Shown: positions 22,281-34,158 of the stretch, in pieces | Numbering within the stretch: the stretch's first letter is position 1 | Layout: the number at the start of each line of letters is the position of its first letter | Notes under the pieces: model-generated | Database searches by the model: none | The model's input: only the letters and a program-made list of their open reading frames with translations | Told to the model about the DNA's origin: nothing | Position numbers and translations under genes: made by a program | From: Leptasterias polaris | Taxonomy: Eukaryota > Echinodermata > Asteroidea > Forcipulatida > Asteriidae | Length of the DNA stretch: 64,000 bases | Direction: 5' to 3' | Assembly (NCBI GenBank): GCA_037783415.1 | Contig: JAZGTN010000048.1 | Span: 124,001-188,000, forward strand

Positions 22281-23240
22281 GATTTAGAAAACCTTTCTCT
22301 ATGCTTTATACACAATGCCAAACAAGACAGATTCAGTCGTCGCAGTTTGTGGATTCACAGATGAACATTATTAAGGAGAAGGCTGCCATGAGTGCCAGAG
22401 GCAAATATATATATTTTTTTTACCAGTCCCGAAGCCCTTATCAGCATAAAATGACGTGAATTTCTGCAGTTGTACTCGGTGTACAGGCTTGTCTGCGGTT
22501 TATTCACAGGAGAGAGTCATTGGTCACAAAGTGGTGAGTTATGAGAGAAATCCCATTTTGTTTTACTTATTGTTCAATTGTGGATAAAACTGAATTGATT
22601 TTTAGTCTTAATAAGCCACATAGTTGTCAGTCGTATTCGTACTCTCCCAGAGTCCCGGCAGAGAGGGGCTAGTTTAGTTAACTTATGCGGTTAGAATATA
22701 TGAGTACATTTTGTCAGCTATCTGATAGCTGAGGTTTTTCTTTTTGAGGTCGAATAAATAATAATAATAAATCATTTTACCTAAGGCAATCCTGACAAAG
22801 CAAGTCTTATTCCGAATGCACAAGTATGCATTATCCATTGATTTGACACCGGCTCAAATTGTTGATTTGTGTCTGATATCTACTTTCTGTGTATTGTTGA
22901 AGCACTCGTTTGTAATCAGTTATTTGCAATGATGATCGTATTATCCTCCATGTTCAAGGGTTGCGTATTGCGATCATTTCAACTAGCAATCGGTAAAACA
23001 TCATTTTAACACAACCTCCAACCGAAAAAAGTTAATAAATAGATCAATAATAAATAAACAAATAAACATAAATCAATAATGTGTACAGTGTTCAAGCTTC
23101 ATATAGAGACCACAAAAGCGCTTGAAGTGATCCATCCAATATACATTATTGCATAATATTATTAGTTTCCATTTATTCTTCTCTAATAATACACACCAAG
23201 ATCTGAGCTTATTGTATTTATTTTATTTTTATTTTTGCAG

Positions 23241-23848
23241 GGGCCAGTCATCAGGAAATAAATCAGCTTTCAGAAAATTGTATGTCAAGCTTGGAGAACC
23301 GGGAAGTATCATTGCTGCCATGACAGTGACAGAAAGTCTTGCCACACGATTGGCAATCAGAGATGCCTTGCAAATTATCATGATTAATGCAGTTCTTATT
23401 CAACAGGGACTGGCCCGTGACAATATCAAGCAAAACTCAAAGTTGCGGAAGAAATCTTTGGATGGCTTGCAGATGATGACTACAGAAAAAAGGAAAAGAT
23501 GGGGCGCATCGTTATATACTGTCAGTCAAGAAAGACGTGTGCAGAACTGTGCTGTTTTCTGCTGCAAGCTTCCATCATCACATCACAAATTGTTCAATAT
23601 GCATTATACTATTACAGAGAGTGATGTTTACGATAAGTTTCTACGTAGCTTTTTCGACCTATACTCTTCGCAACTGTTGCTTTTAGACTGGGGGTTGATG
23701 TAAAGGGGACTACAACTTTGTCATTTTTGAACACCTGGCACCAAGTGAAATTGACGATTATGTACACCCAAGTGGGAGAGTTCGGCGTGATGAGAAACTG
23801 AGTCTATCAATTGTTATAAACTATCTTATAGAAACAGAAGCACTTTAG
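23241..23848 (+). pseudogene. Unrecognised exon-like ORF inside the 140-bp-TIR element
   Basis: A long pyrimidine tract ending in 'tttttgcag' at 23240 makes an excellent splice acceptor. The open frame that follows starts RGQSSGNKSAFRKLYVKLGE. It runs about 150 codons to 23703, shifts frame once, then continues as GDYNFVIFEHLAPSEIDDY and VRRDEKLSLSIVINYLIE to a stop at 23848. Codon use and hydrophobic pattern look coding, and the piece lies centrally in the transposon, so it is likely a transposase or accessory exon. I do not recognise the family and see no DDE or zinc-finger signature. A host exon trapped in the element is the alternative. Confidence 0.45.
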
Positions 23849-25539
23849 GAACAGATGAAAAACTTCCTTGACACCCAACAATGTAGAAGAGCTATGATAC
23901 ATGCAGCATTCCATGTACATGTAGCACACGTTAGCAGGCTCACAAGTACAAGAACTTGTGCCACAATAACTGCTGTGATAACTGTGCATTTTAAACTGCT
24001 GTTGTGGGGTATTTCTTGTTTTAGCCTGTTCAAACTTAATCATTTTCAGAATCACAATTCTGTGAAAGATTTCTCTTTGGCAATAGCAAAAAAATTAAAT
24101 AAAAAATTAAGAATGTGTTTGGGCCATTGCTAACAGATCAGTCTAATCAATTCATTATTCGCATATAGTGTATGTTGCAGCTTACGGTGAATATGCTGAT
24201 GAATATGCTGAATTATGTGTTGTATTTACAGTTATTGAAGCATTTCAAAGTTGACGTGTTATTATTCACTTTGGCTCATAGACCAGTAACTTAGTTATAG
24301 GTTCACCACAAGTCAGTCAGTCATAATTCAAGTAGGCAGCTATTCAAATCAACTATTTAAAGAAAAACAGTCTTTTGTCATTCTTCTTCATCCTTAGTGT
24401 GACACATAGGCCTACATATTATTGACTAAAGTCTGCATTTCAGTGCAGCACAAGTATTTCAACAAACGTTTTGTTTTTGTGAGCCTTTTTTTTATTGAAT
24501 TCTTTTAATTTATTTAAGCCAACAACATTTTTTCCTATGTGATTTTTTGATCAAACATGCTGAAATGAGTCATAATAAAACAAGTTTAAACTAATTATGG
24601 TTGGTTTATATTCAAAATCACATTTTTGCCTCATAATAAATGGTGCATTCCAGTAGAAAGAGGCATTTATAAATGTTATGATGTTGGAAATATCTTTTTG
24701 CCCGTATTGTTTGGAAATAATTTTAATTGAACTGTATCAGATGTTTTTATAGATGTAAGTTTATACAACATAATGACTATAATTATAAATATATAATGTG
24801 ACAGAGAACTCACAAGAGAAATAAACTGACGTTCATGTATTTAAAAATATATAAACTTGTATGGATACATATGTCAGGTCATGTACAGTATGTGTACTTC
24901 AGGCATCCACTGATATGGACTGTTTTATGAATTTGTAAAAAATTACTAGCCCTAAACTTTGACAGCAGTGAATTGTTCCAATTCGAATCCAAAAACAGTG
25001 CGTTCACAAAGAGGTGTCTGTTTGCTACACACTAAGTAGCATGGAGGTAGAATTAGATTCTACCTCCATGGTAGTACAGGTCGTCTGTGATCCGTTTCGT
25101 CGCAACAAATCCATAACAAACCGTTATAAACAGAAATTAAAAACCGACGACATTCTCTAGAGAAGCAGCAATTTCACATTATTTACTGGGGAAAATAGCT
25201 GGACGAGCGAAACCCTGCATAGTTATTTCTTTTGAGCAAACCTATTACGTGGGTAGGTCGTCGTCCGACGACTGCCTCATGCATGCTTATTGCATGGGAG
25301 CTGCCATCTTGTTCGCGGATTTGATTGTTTGAATATTCATTGAGCAACCTTGACAACGGTCTTAATTTACATAAAAAGGCGACGCCCCCAATGCTGCCAG
25401 CGCTACGAGATTTCCAAGACGTTAGTGAGAGCTAGTCAAGTTGGGAAATTCAAGCCACAAGAGGGCGCGCTGTAACGAGTTGTAACCGAGCGCATTACAC
25501 TATCCATTATCGATCACTGACGTCTTGGGCCAAGACTAG

Positions 25540-26000
25540 CCTGAACCATGCCTGGATATTCAACTGATTTCATGCAAGATGTAATCAGTTTTTCACTATT
25601 TTCTCGTGACCCAGATGGCCGATCGATCTCAAACTTCTACAGGTTTGTCAGTTTATGTATATGATGGATTACATAAGTATCTTACACTACCAGCGACTGT
25701 TTTGTTAGCAAAAACCAATTATGTAATGTTCCTTTAATGTAAGGATTATGGTAGCTCTAGTATTAGTAGCGCCGTGATGTGCCACACGGGCTAATTCGGG
25801 CCATATGTACCAATGGCCCAAAACTAAACACACTACACAAGTATATGGTTCTATTAATAGCGCTGAGTTTCCCTCGGGCTATCTCCTTCCGCATGTTACA
25901 GCGGTGGTAGCAGTTTTCTCATCTGTTTGGTCTAAAAGGGGTAGTCTGAGAACATTCCAGAAGGGCTATTAAATAATGTTTAGTTTTGATGTTAACCTAT
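25540..26000. other. Spacer between TIR element and minisatellite
   Basis: No gene or element end recognised. It joins the right end of the 4.66-kb transposon to the 36-37-bp array. Confidence 0.4.
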
Positions 26001-26009
26001 CGTGATTTG

Positions 26010-26775
26010 GTGGTCAGGGGTATCACCTACTATTATATGTACCTACTGGTGGTCATGCACCATTTTTTGTATTGTACTGGTGGTCATGGGTATCACCTAT
26101 TGTTGTTACTGACTAGTGGTCATGGGTATCACCTATTTTTGTTTACTTACTGGTGGTCATGGGTATCACCTATTTTTGTTTACTTTATGGTGGTCATGGG
26201 TATCACCTATTTTTGTTACTTACTGGTGGTCATGGGTATCACCTATTATTGTTACTTACTGGTGGTCATGGGTATCACCTATTATTGTTACTGACTGGTG
26301 GTCATGGGTATCACCTATTTTGTTTACTTACTGGTGGTCATGGGTATCACCTATTGTTGTTACTGACTGGTGGTCATGGGTATCACCTGTTTTTGTTTAC
26401 TTACTGGTGGTCATGGGTATCACCTATTGTTGTTACTTACTGGTGGTCATGGTATCACCTATTTGTGTTTACTTTATGGTGGTCATGGGTATCACCTATT
26501 TTTGTTACTTACTGGTGGTCATGGGTATCACCTATTATTGTTACTTACTGGTGGTCATGGGTATCACCTATTTTTGTTACTTACTGGTGGTCATGGGTAT
26601 CACCTATTTTTGTTACTGACTGGTGGTCATGGGTATCACCTATTTTTGTTACTTACTGGTGGTCATGGGTATCACCTATTTTTGTTTACTTACTGGTCGT
26701 CATGGGTATCACCTATTTATGTTTACTTTATGGTGGTATCACCTTTTATTGTTTTTCTTACTAGTGATCTTGGGT
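26010..26775. repeat. Minisatellite, 36-37-bp unit, about 21 copies
   Basis: The unit is TGGTGGTCATGGGTATCACC followed by 'tatttttgtt(t)acttac'. Copies differ mainly in one T of the T-run and in 'cttac/ctgac/ctttatg', so the unit length moves between 36 and 37 bases, with a shorter unit near 26451. The first and last units are the most degenerate. Because 36 is divisible by three but 37 is not, open frames of 100-200 codons arise in several registers. They are artefacts. Confidence 0.95.
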
Positions 26776-26789
26776 ATCACCTTGCACTT

Positions 26790-29680
26790 TTTGCTAATAC
26801 CGGTTGCCCATTTTTTGGTATCCGGTGTGAGATATTAAACTGGCTTGAAGCTACGACGTACACACATATCACTTTTGTTTCCGTTCCCCCTTTTTCTGAG
26901 TTTGAGTATAACGAGTAATGATGTCATGTACACAGTTTTATTTAGAAACTAAAACTTTCCCTTTAACTCACAATGGGCGGAAATGGGCGGAAACTGGCCT
27001 GGTACTTCAGGAAGCAATCTGACAGTGCAACGTAGTTAGGCGGATATACATGTAAACACATGATGTTCGTGTATTATACTAGATAGTTTGGCACTATTGA
27101 ACTGCATGGGTAACATACAGCCTCATCCAAACCAGTGACAGAGTAGGCCCAAGTCACTTCCTTCAATCATTGACTTTAACGCGTATGTCTGATTGGCTGC
27201 TCATCGATTGTCAATCAAACCCAAAGTAGACTCTGATGGACACTTCAATGGAAAAGCAATAGCATTTAAACGCCCTGCCCCAGCAGCAGTTTTCATAACA
27301 GCTTTGCATCTTATCAGAAAAGTGGAACCGAGAAGGCTTGGACTGCAGAACACAACTCCAAGGTAAGTGTTTTTCGTTATACAGCCGGGACTAGGCTTCG
27401 GTTTCTAAATGCATGCAGTGCAATTTACGGTTGGCCTATTACTTGGCGATTGCTGTTTTGTCCCAAAAGAGGTTTTCACGCTATACAGCTGAAGTTCTCA
27501 TGCGGTAGTAGCGCAATGTCTTTTCATATAGCTCTACCATCTTAGCGTACTGTGGTGGGGATTGTACAGATTCATGGACATGAAGTTGCATTTCCAATCT
27601 AAACCATTGCTACATTAGCGTAGCCTCTTACGGGTCTTTCTCACCATAACCAGGTGGTTTAGTGTATTAAGAGTTTTGGAGAAGGCTAAATTTAGGCTAC
27701 GAACTTTATCGCTGACTTTATCGATGATAATCGGTGCAATGTCTTGGCCAATAAGAGGCGTAGTTTATCACTGCCTATTGACTGTGCTGGAGAGTCCGTT
27801 CGTTTACAATGTTGTGTACTCTGTCCGAATATGTCAAATTCAAAAACTTCTCCGGGTAAAATGGATGCAAAGATCGCGTTATTTTCATTATGTTTTTGGT
27901 GTGTGAAAATTATAGAATTGTTGCAAACTGTATGTTGTCTATGGTGTTTCGTTACCCGAGTTGTCATTTGCTCCCAAGGTGTACAAAACCACTTGACTCA
28001 TCACATAGCCTGCAACAATTGGGTTTGTTTTTTACAACATGATATTAGATTCTTTACCTTTGAAGTCGGTATGTTATCATCTTTCAAGATAGTTAGGACA
28101 CAATTAGCACAGTAATGCAGAGACACAGTGGCAAACAATTGTCAGTCAGTCGCCGCAGGACATTTCTCGATTGTTTTTTACGAATTAATTGAATTTATGT
28201 GCTTTGTCTTGCCTTCATACGAAAGCGTAGTGCAGCAGGGGTGGGAGGGGTCGCTTGCTGTTTCTTAGTACCGTTCTTACCAGAATGTTCAAGTGCATAG
28301 CGTAACGAGTTTGGCAAGGAGAAAGGGCAAACACGAAGTTTACGGCGTGGAGTCTAGGCTCGCTTAACAACCTCGGTGAAAAAAAAATTAAAACAATAAA
28401 ACATATGATAACGTTGTCTTTACACATTTTCTTTACCTTGTATAAACATGATAAATTGCGGATGTTTTTTTCCCGGGGCAAATCTAAAGGGGTCTCAGTC
28501 CTTGATGCCCACTTTTTCAATCAATATTTCACTCTAAAAAAGAAGTGTAAAAACTTGCTGAGTAAATGTGTTGGGTACGAAAGTTGAGTACCTTCTTACG
28601 CAATGTTGGGCTACGTGGTGATTTGGCTAGTACCCTCGAGAAGGCAATGTGTACCTTTTTAAGTTGCATAAGAAAAATCGCCAGTAAAAGCAACTGATGT
28701 GTACAAACAAACATTTTCCTCGCCAGAGGGTCCAGTTTACCTTGTGTTACGATCCAAAAAAGTCCAAACTATCCGTGAATATAAATCACTCAAAAAGCCT
28801 GAATTTCCTCAGATGCAAGCACTGATGTAAAGAACACAGAATCAAAGTGATTTAATAATAAAACTATCAACCACTTCAGTTACCGATTTGGTTTAACAAA
28901 CGTACAATGATTGCGTGAAACAAGTGTACATTAAAAATGGATCTTATACAAAATAAGTATCTTACGGGTTAATACGTCGACCTGGATGAAATACAGGCGA
29001 GGATCACAGCAACAGAAGATACAGCGAGGATCACATACACTGGCTCTAAAACGATCAACTCCATGGGGGCGGTAAATCAGTTCTTTGCCGATGTGACTAT
29101 GAGCTATCACGGGATAAACTCACTCCGACAAAAATAATGTCCAGAAGAAGACGAAGCAACAACGGGTACACAATCTGACACCCGCCACAAAATATGGGGA
29201 AGAAGACCCCAAAATACCGAACTGTGGATTAAGTTCGAAAATGTCCTTTCCGGAATTTAATTAAGCTCTTTAACTGCACTCGGTCCAAAGCAAACTCTAT
29301 CACAAGCTCCTCCAACGAGTTGAAAAACAATCACATAAGTCGTAGCTTTCACCATTCTGAGTATTTGTGTCCTGTCGAATATTTATCCCCAGCCCGTATA
29401 TAAAGGATTTGTGATGTTTTCTCGAAAGTACTAAAACTAACTTCAAACTTCCAGAGCCTAGATCATTCTAGATCCTTCACAACGGATTAGCGCCGCCCAC
29501 TAGGGTCAACGGACTTACACACATAGAATGATTGACAGCGTGCGTTGTATACATGCAATTACATGTATTTAGGTCTCATAACACTTGCGATTTACTAAAA
29601 AAGCCGGACATGCTCTTTTTGTGGTAAAATGTTGCACGTAATTGGGTAAACTGCTCTATCCTCGTGGAAACATTTTACCC
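26790..29680. other. Gene-poor region before the LINE
   Basis: Apart from the possible first exon ending near 27361, no gene is supported. Open frames around 27676-28115 and 28215-28714 have no recognisable domain and overlap on both strands. A small inverted pair of 'ggtaaaatgtt' and 'aacattttaccc' sits at 29622-29673. Confidence 0.4.
27290..27361 (+). other. Possible non-coding first exon with strong splice donor
   Basis: The stretch ends at 27361 in 'caactccaag|gtaagt', a near-consensus splice donor. About 100 bases upstream are an ATTGG (27191, inverted CCAAT) and GC-richer sequence, and the region has few stop-laden features. It could be a 5' untranslated exon of a plus-strand gene whose later exons are far downstream or outside the window. 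Without transcripts this is weak. Confidence 0.2.
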
Positions 29681-30026
29681 ATAATGCAAAGTGTACATAA
29701 CATACGGAGTATGCTTTTATTTCAACTTTAGAGGCTTCTTATCTTTACCTCCTGATACCAAAGGAAGAACTGAACTGACACATAATGCTGGCTTGCTGGA
29801 ATTGTCCCCTTTATTGAGAGTTTGCTGTTTCATTGGTGTTACTCTTGTGTACATAAAATCCTACAGGCTGCCCCCCCCAAAAAAAAAAACCAAAAAACAA
29901 CACACAAAAACAATCTTCGTCAATAGTAACTACCAATTGATTGTTAATTCTGCTGTGTATGCAGAATGCTTCATTTCCATTCTTCTTGTTGTACACATCG
30001 TTGCATGCACTGCTGAGTACACGATA

Positions 30027-30743
30027 ATGGCTACCAAGAAAGATATTTCAGAAATTCGGCACGCCCTAGAAGACAACAAGGTTGCCCTGAAAGAGCTCTT
30101 GACAGTTACAAAGAGTAATGCAGACAAGCTTACGGCATTCCAAGCCTCACTAGAGTTCGCGTCCACCAGGATTGACTCCCTGGAGAAGGAGACCATTCCA
30201 GCGTTAGAGGACAAGACAAATTTAATGGAAAACCAATGGAAGCAGCAACAACTGGTGACTGAAGCTCGCAGTATGCAGTATAACATTGTTTTCCTCAACC
30301 CCCCTGTTCTTGACTCCAACATGTCTGATTATACCAAGGCGAGAAGTTTGATTCAACTTTGCGGTGTCCCTGGGGACCGAGCTGGTACTATGCTCCTGAA
30401 ACGTGCCCACCCTCTTCCAAGACGTCGCAAACCCGGATCCACTGCAACACCTAGCCCAAACTTCCTTGTAGCGTTCGTATGTTGGGAAGAGAAAGAATTT
30501 GTTTTGAAGTCGGCAAGATCCAAATCTGACCAGATGGGAGAGATGAGAGCTACAACACAATGGCCTTCAAAGATTAAAGCTGCACATTTCCAACTCAAGT
30601 CCAGCCCAGCCTACAAGTCTGCTAAACTGAATGGCAAGGACCCCTATGTCAAAATTGTCTTTCGTACAGGAAAAGTTGGTCTGGTCATTGCGAATAAACC
30701 TGTTAAGCAGCTTGAAGCTTGGTCACTCCCCGAATTGTCTTAG
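30027..30743 (+). CDS. LINE ORF1 protein (coiled coil plus RRM-like RNA-binding)
   Basis: The protein has 238 residues. The ATG at 30027 (MATKKDISEIRHAL) is preferred over the longer upstream frame, because the upstream part is low-complexity and includes a poly-C/poly-A stretch. Residues 1-75 have heptad-like spacing of hydrophobics, typical of a coiled coil. Residues 80-210 resemble the RRM-type nucleic-acid-binding core of L1-like ORF1 proteins (MQYNIVFLNPP, AGTMLLKRAHPL, PNFLVAFVCWEEK, PYVKIVFRTG). Basic residues are frequent in the last third. In the family it binds element RNA as a trimer and acts as a chaperone during target-primed reverse transcription. The stop is TAG at 30741-30743. 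Confidence 0.75.
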   Translation: MATKKDISEIRHALEDNKVALKELLTVTKSNADKLTAFQASLEFASTRIDSLEKETIPALEDKTNLMENQWKQQQLVTEARSMQYNIVFLNPPVLDSNMSDYTKARSLIQLCGVPGDRAGTMLLKRAHPLPRRRKPGSTATPSPNFLVAFVCWEEKEFVLKSARSKSDQMGEMRATTQWPSKIKAAHFQLKSSPAYKSAKLNGKDPYVKIVFRTGKVGLVIANKPVKQLEAWSLPELS

Positions 30744-31014
30744 TAAGTTATAACTATCATTTTACTACTGATGAACCTCAATTAGCTTAATTATTTTGAT
30801 CCTCGTATGACCATGGTCCGTGCTCCCTGCCCATGTCTGTACGTGCCAACTGCGTCATCGTTAGCGGACTGCTGTTAATTACATTCATTATTTTGTATGC
30901 ATGTTTATGTTACTGTGTCAATTTTTGTTATGTAAGAGTTATCCAAGTTGCAATATTGTTGTTTGTTCTTTCCTGCATTATGTTTGATACACTGTGTGTA
31001 CTCTGGATTCCTCC

Positions 31015-34000
31015 ATGAATACATATAACAATAATTGTCTTGCTGATCTCCTTGACGATGAAACTGAGAGAGACGTTGATTTTGGGGTGCCATCTCCGTA
31101 TAAAAATGATTATCACACTATTAGAAGTCCTTATGTTACAATTTCTGATTTTAATTCTTGTATTAACAAATATTCTGATCCGGTTACTTTCATGCAACTT
31201 AATATATGTAGTCTCTCAAGTAAATGGGATGATTTCAAAACTCATGTGCACTTCTTAAGCCAGAAGAAAAAAATTAATTTTATTGCGTTATCAGAGACAT
31301 ATCTTAATGATACAAATTGTCGAGACTTTGATAATCTTCCTGGTTATCACCCATTGAGTTTGTGCGAGAAGCACCGCAATTTTCGAAAAGGAGGTGGTGT
31401 CGGTTTATTTATTGATGATCAATTTAACTTCTTTGTTCGTGAAGATTTGTCGTATTTCTCACCTGAAATTGAATTAATTGTGGCAGAAATAAGTCCTAGA
31501 TCTAAGGATGTTTTTTTAATCTGTTCATTGTATAGACCCCCTGGATGTGAACTTTCTGAATTGGTTAGGTTTAAACACTTTATGAGTAACTTCTTTTTTA
31601 AAGTTAGAAGAGCTAAAGTTAAAGCCTGCTACATACTAGGGGACATCAATATTAATTTGTTAAATTACGGTAAACAGTCCTCCCATGGTAAATTTTGTAG
31701 TGAATTTATTGACACTTTGTTTGCCGATAATTATGTACCACTGATTTTGCGACCCACCAGGATTGATCCCAACTTTATTTCATGTACGTTGATCGATAAT
31801 ATTTTTACAAATAGAGTTGACAGAGATGCAGCTTCTTTTATTTTAAAAAGTGATCTCTCTGATCATTTCATTTCACTGTATTCTTTCGAATTTGGCAAAA
31901 CCAAACCAGTTAAGACAGAACGTAAATTAGCATTTAGAAAATTTAATTTTGTCAATTGTCAGGCATTTCGCAGATTGTTATCCTCTGCAGATTGGTCCCA
32001 AGTTTATGAGACTGTGGATATTAATTCCAAATTGTCTGTGCTCGATGACATTCTGCACTCTTCATTTGATCTAGCATTTCCCATACAGGAAACACCGACT
32101 CGTCGTAGTACTCTTAGATCGCCTTGGATGACTTCTGGCTTATTAATCTCTTGCTATAATAAGCAAAAGTATTATGCTAACAGAAAAAAAAGTCCAGCCA
32201 AGCTTGCTTTTTATAAAAGGTATAATAATTTATTTAATAAATTGAAGCATATTGCCAAAACCACGTATTATCATAATAAACTTAATGGTTTAAGAGGTAA
32301 TGCTAAACAAACATGGCGTCTCCTTAATTATATGATCAAATGCAGCCCAAAACATTCTTTAGAGAGAATTAGTAGTATTGTTGTAAACAGCAAAGTTATT
32401 TGTGACGCACAGGGCATTGCAGATGCTTTCAATACTCACTTCTGTTCAATAGGTGAAAAGACTTGCCAAAGTGTACCACATTCTAACAAAGATGTCAATT
32501 ATTATGTTAATTTTGCTAACTCTCCAATCGATTCTTTTTTTGTAACTCCTACGGAACCCAAAGAGATTATTGGAATTGTTCAGAAATTTGAGGACAAGTC
32601 AAGTTCTGGACCTGATGAAATCAGTAACACTGTGTTAAAAAAGGTTATTGATATAATTTCTCACCCTTTATCTGATATATTTAATGCTTCATTTAATCAA
32701 GGGATATTTCCAGATAAATTTAAAATGGCTAAAGTTGTTCCAATTTTTAAACAGGGTGATGCCCAAGATCCTAGTAACTATCGGCCAATTTCATTATTGA
32801 ATACTTGTTCAAAAATATTGGAAAAGTTGTTGCATAAACGATTATTGTCTTTTTTGGATTGTAATAATTTACTTTGTTGTAACCAGTATGGATTTCGACC
32901 TGGGCGAAGTACTGTGCATGCTATGCTTGATTTGTATAATAATTTGACGAATTCTGTTAATCAGGACCCTTCCCAAGCTTCTATTGGTGTCTTTTTGGAC
33001 TTAAAGAAAGCGTTTGATACTGTTAATCATGATGTTTTATTAAATAAGCTGAATTATTATGGGATTAGGGGAGTTTCACTTAAATGGTTTAGTAGCTATC
33101 TGAACAAGCGTAGTCAGTATGTGACACTGAATGGAGTAGAATCAAACTATCAGAGTATTAATTGTGGCGTCCCCCAAGGTTCAACACTTGGGCCATTGTT
33201 ATTTTTAATTTATGTTAATGATATGCCATTATCTTGTTCGGTTGTAAAGCCCATTTTATTTGCTGATGACACAACTCTTTTTGCTTCTGGGAATGAATTT
33301 AATGATTTAGCTGTGGGGGTAAACAGAGATTTAGTGGTTTTACAAGACTGGTTTAGAGCTAATAGGTTGAGAGTGCACCAAGATAAAACTTTTTTTATAT
33401 GTTATTCATCCAGGCAAAAGGAACGGTATTTACCTGATATATCGTTGTTCTTGGAAAATTGTTCTCTTAAAAAGGTTTCTAGTACTAGATTTTTAGGTCT
33501 TGAAACTGATAAAAATTTACTCTGGAAAGAACAAATCTCTTATGTTTGTAACAAAATATCCAAAGCGAATTATATTATGTATAGGACCAAAGGACTTATG
33601 AGGATTAAAGATAGTATCTCTATCTACAATGCATTGGTTAATTCCCATTTAAATTATGGGGTCTTGGCATGGGGTGGTTTGTTTAGAATTTACCCATCTT
33701 TATTTGATAGGATTATATCACTTCAAAAGAAATGTATTAGGAATGCCTGCCATGTTAAATACAATGCACATACTTCACCTCTTTGTTTTAAGTATAAGAT
33801 TCTCATGTTTGAGGAAGTCTATAATGTTCAAATTGCTTCACACTATTATGATTATTTTCATAAATTGCTTCCTGAAAACTTAAGCAGTGATTTATTTTTT
33901 CCATTAAATCAAGATATTCATTCGCATACCACCCGCCAAAGCAACCTCATCCATTTTCAAAGTACTTGTAGACTCGATATTGCTTTGGCTAATTATAGGT

Positions 34001-34158
34001 ACGTTTTACCTACCATTGTCAATTCTCTTCCACCTATTTTGAGACATGACTTGACGAATTTGTCTAAAAAGATGTTCATGAAGCATTTAAAGGAATTTTA
34101 TTTTGACAAATACAATAATTTCCTTTGTACTAATCTCAATTGTTTTTCTTGCCCATAG
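31015..34158 (+). CDS. LINE ORF2: endonuclease-reverse transcriptase
   Basis: The protein has 1047 residues with no stop or frameshift. The first ATG in frame is 31015. The APE-like endonuclease spans about residues 50-285, with visible catalytic motifs NICSLSS, LSETYLND (Glu), GDININLL (Asp/Asn) and the final SDHF (Asp-His). The reverse transcriptase spans about 490-770: NYRPISLLNTCSKILEK, QYGFRPGRSTVHAM, GVFLDLKKAFDTVNH, GVPQGSTLGPLLFL and the active-site FADD near residue 750. A C-terminal region with RTKGLMRI and QKKCIRNAC resembles CR1, Crack and Daphne proteins. It nicks target DNA and copies the element RNA. No RNase H is seen, as expected for this group. The clade is not certain. Confidence 0.92.
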   Translation: MNTYNNNCLADLLDDETERDVDFGVPSPYKNDYHTIRSPYVTISDFNSCINKYSDPVTFMQLNICSLSSKWDDFKTHVHFLSQKKKINFIALSETYLNDTNCRDFDNLPGYHPLSLCEKHRNFRKGGGVGLFIDDQFNFFVREDLSYFSPEIELIVAEISPRSKDVFLICSLYRPPGCELSELVRFKHFMSNFFFKVRRAKVKACYILGDININLLNYGKQSSHGKFCSEFIDTLFADNYVPLILRPTRIDPNFISCTLIDNIFTNRVDRDAASFILKSDLSDHFISLYSFEFGKTKPVKTERKLAFRKFNFVNCQAFRRLLSSADWSQVYETVDINSKLSVLDDILHSSFDLAFPIQETPTRRSTLRSPWMTSGLLISCYNKQKYYANRKKSPAKLAFYKRYNNLFNKLKHIAKTTYYHNKLNGLRGNAKQTWRLLNYMIKCSPKHSLERISSIVVNSKVICDAQGIADAFNTHFCSIGEKTCQSVPHSNKDVNYYVNFANSPIDSFFVTPTEPKEIIGIVQKFEDKSSSGPDEISNTVLKKVIDIISHPLSDIFNASFNQGIFPDKFKMAKVVPIFKQGDAQDPSNYRPISLLNTCSKILEKLLHKRLLSFLDCNNLLCCNQYGFRPGRSTVHAMLDLYNNLTNSVNQDPSQASIGVFLDLKKAFDTVNHDVLLNKLNYYGIRGVSLKWFSSYLNKRSQYVTLNGVESNYQSINCGVPQGSTLGPLLFLIYVNDMPLSCSVVKPILFADDTTLFASGNEFNDLAVGVNRDLVVLQDWFRANRLRVHQDKTFFICYSSRQKERYLPDISLFLENCSLKKVSSTRFLGLETDKNLLWKEQISYVCNKISKANYIMYRTKGLMRIKDSISIYNALVNSHLNYGVLAWGGLFRIYPSLFDRIISLQKKCIRNACHVKYNAHTSPLCFKYKILMFEEVYNVQIASHYYDYFHKLLPENLSSDLFFPLNQDIHSHTTRQSNLIHFQSTCRLDIALANYRYVLPTIVNSLPPILRHDLTNLSKKMFMKHLKEFYFDKYNNFLCTNLNCFSCP

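Larger units (their letters stand above)
20881..25536. mobile_element. 4.66-kb DNA transposon with 140-bp terminal inverted repeats
   Basis: Left arm 20881-21020 and right arm 25397-25536 are reverse complements over 140 bases with about three mismatches. Both arms start GTCTTGGCCCAAGACGTC. Each end abuts CTAG (20878-20881 and 25536-25539), so a TA or CTAG target duplication is possible. I cannot decide between them. The interior includes a later hAT MITE (21351-22280) and an exon-like open region (23241-23848). The superfamily is not recognised. Long, nearly identical arms around a decayed interior suggest recent activity by transposase supplied in trans, or an unfamiliar family. Confidence 0.75.

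Noticed and set aside
22088..22321. Minus-strand Pro-Ser repeat ORF, and Ser-Asp repeats near 21353-21544
   Set aside because: Translations of the GACTCG hexamer arrays of the hAT MITE, not proteins.
25986..26918. Overlapping ORFs of 100-200 codons rich in GGHGYHL or WWSWVSP repeats
   Set aside because: They are readings of the 36/37-bp minisatellite in three registers; unit length changes break any single frame.
29691..30026. N-terminal extension of LINE ORF1 to 350 residues
   Set aside because: The extension is low-complexity (poly-Pro/Lys from a C/A run) and looks like 5' untranslated sequence; MATKKD at 30027 is the natural start.
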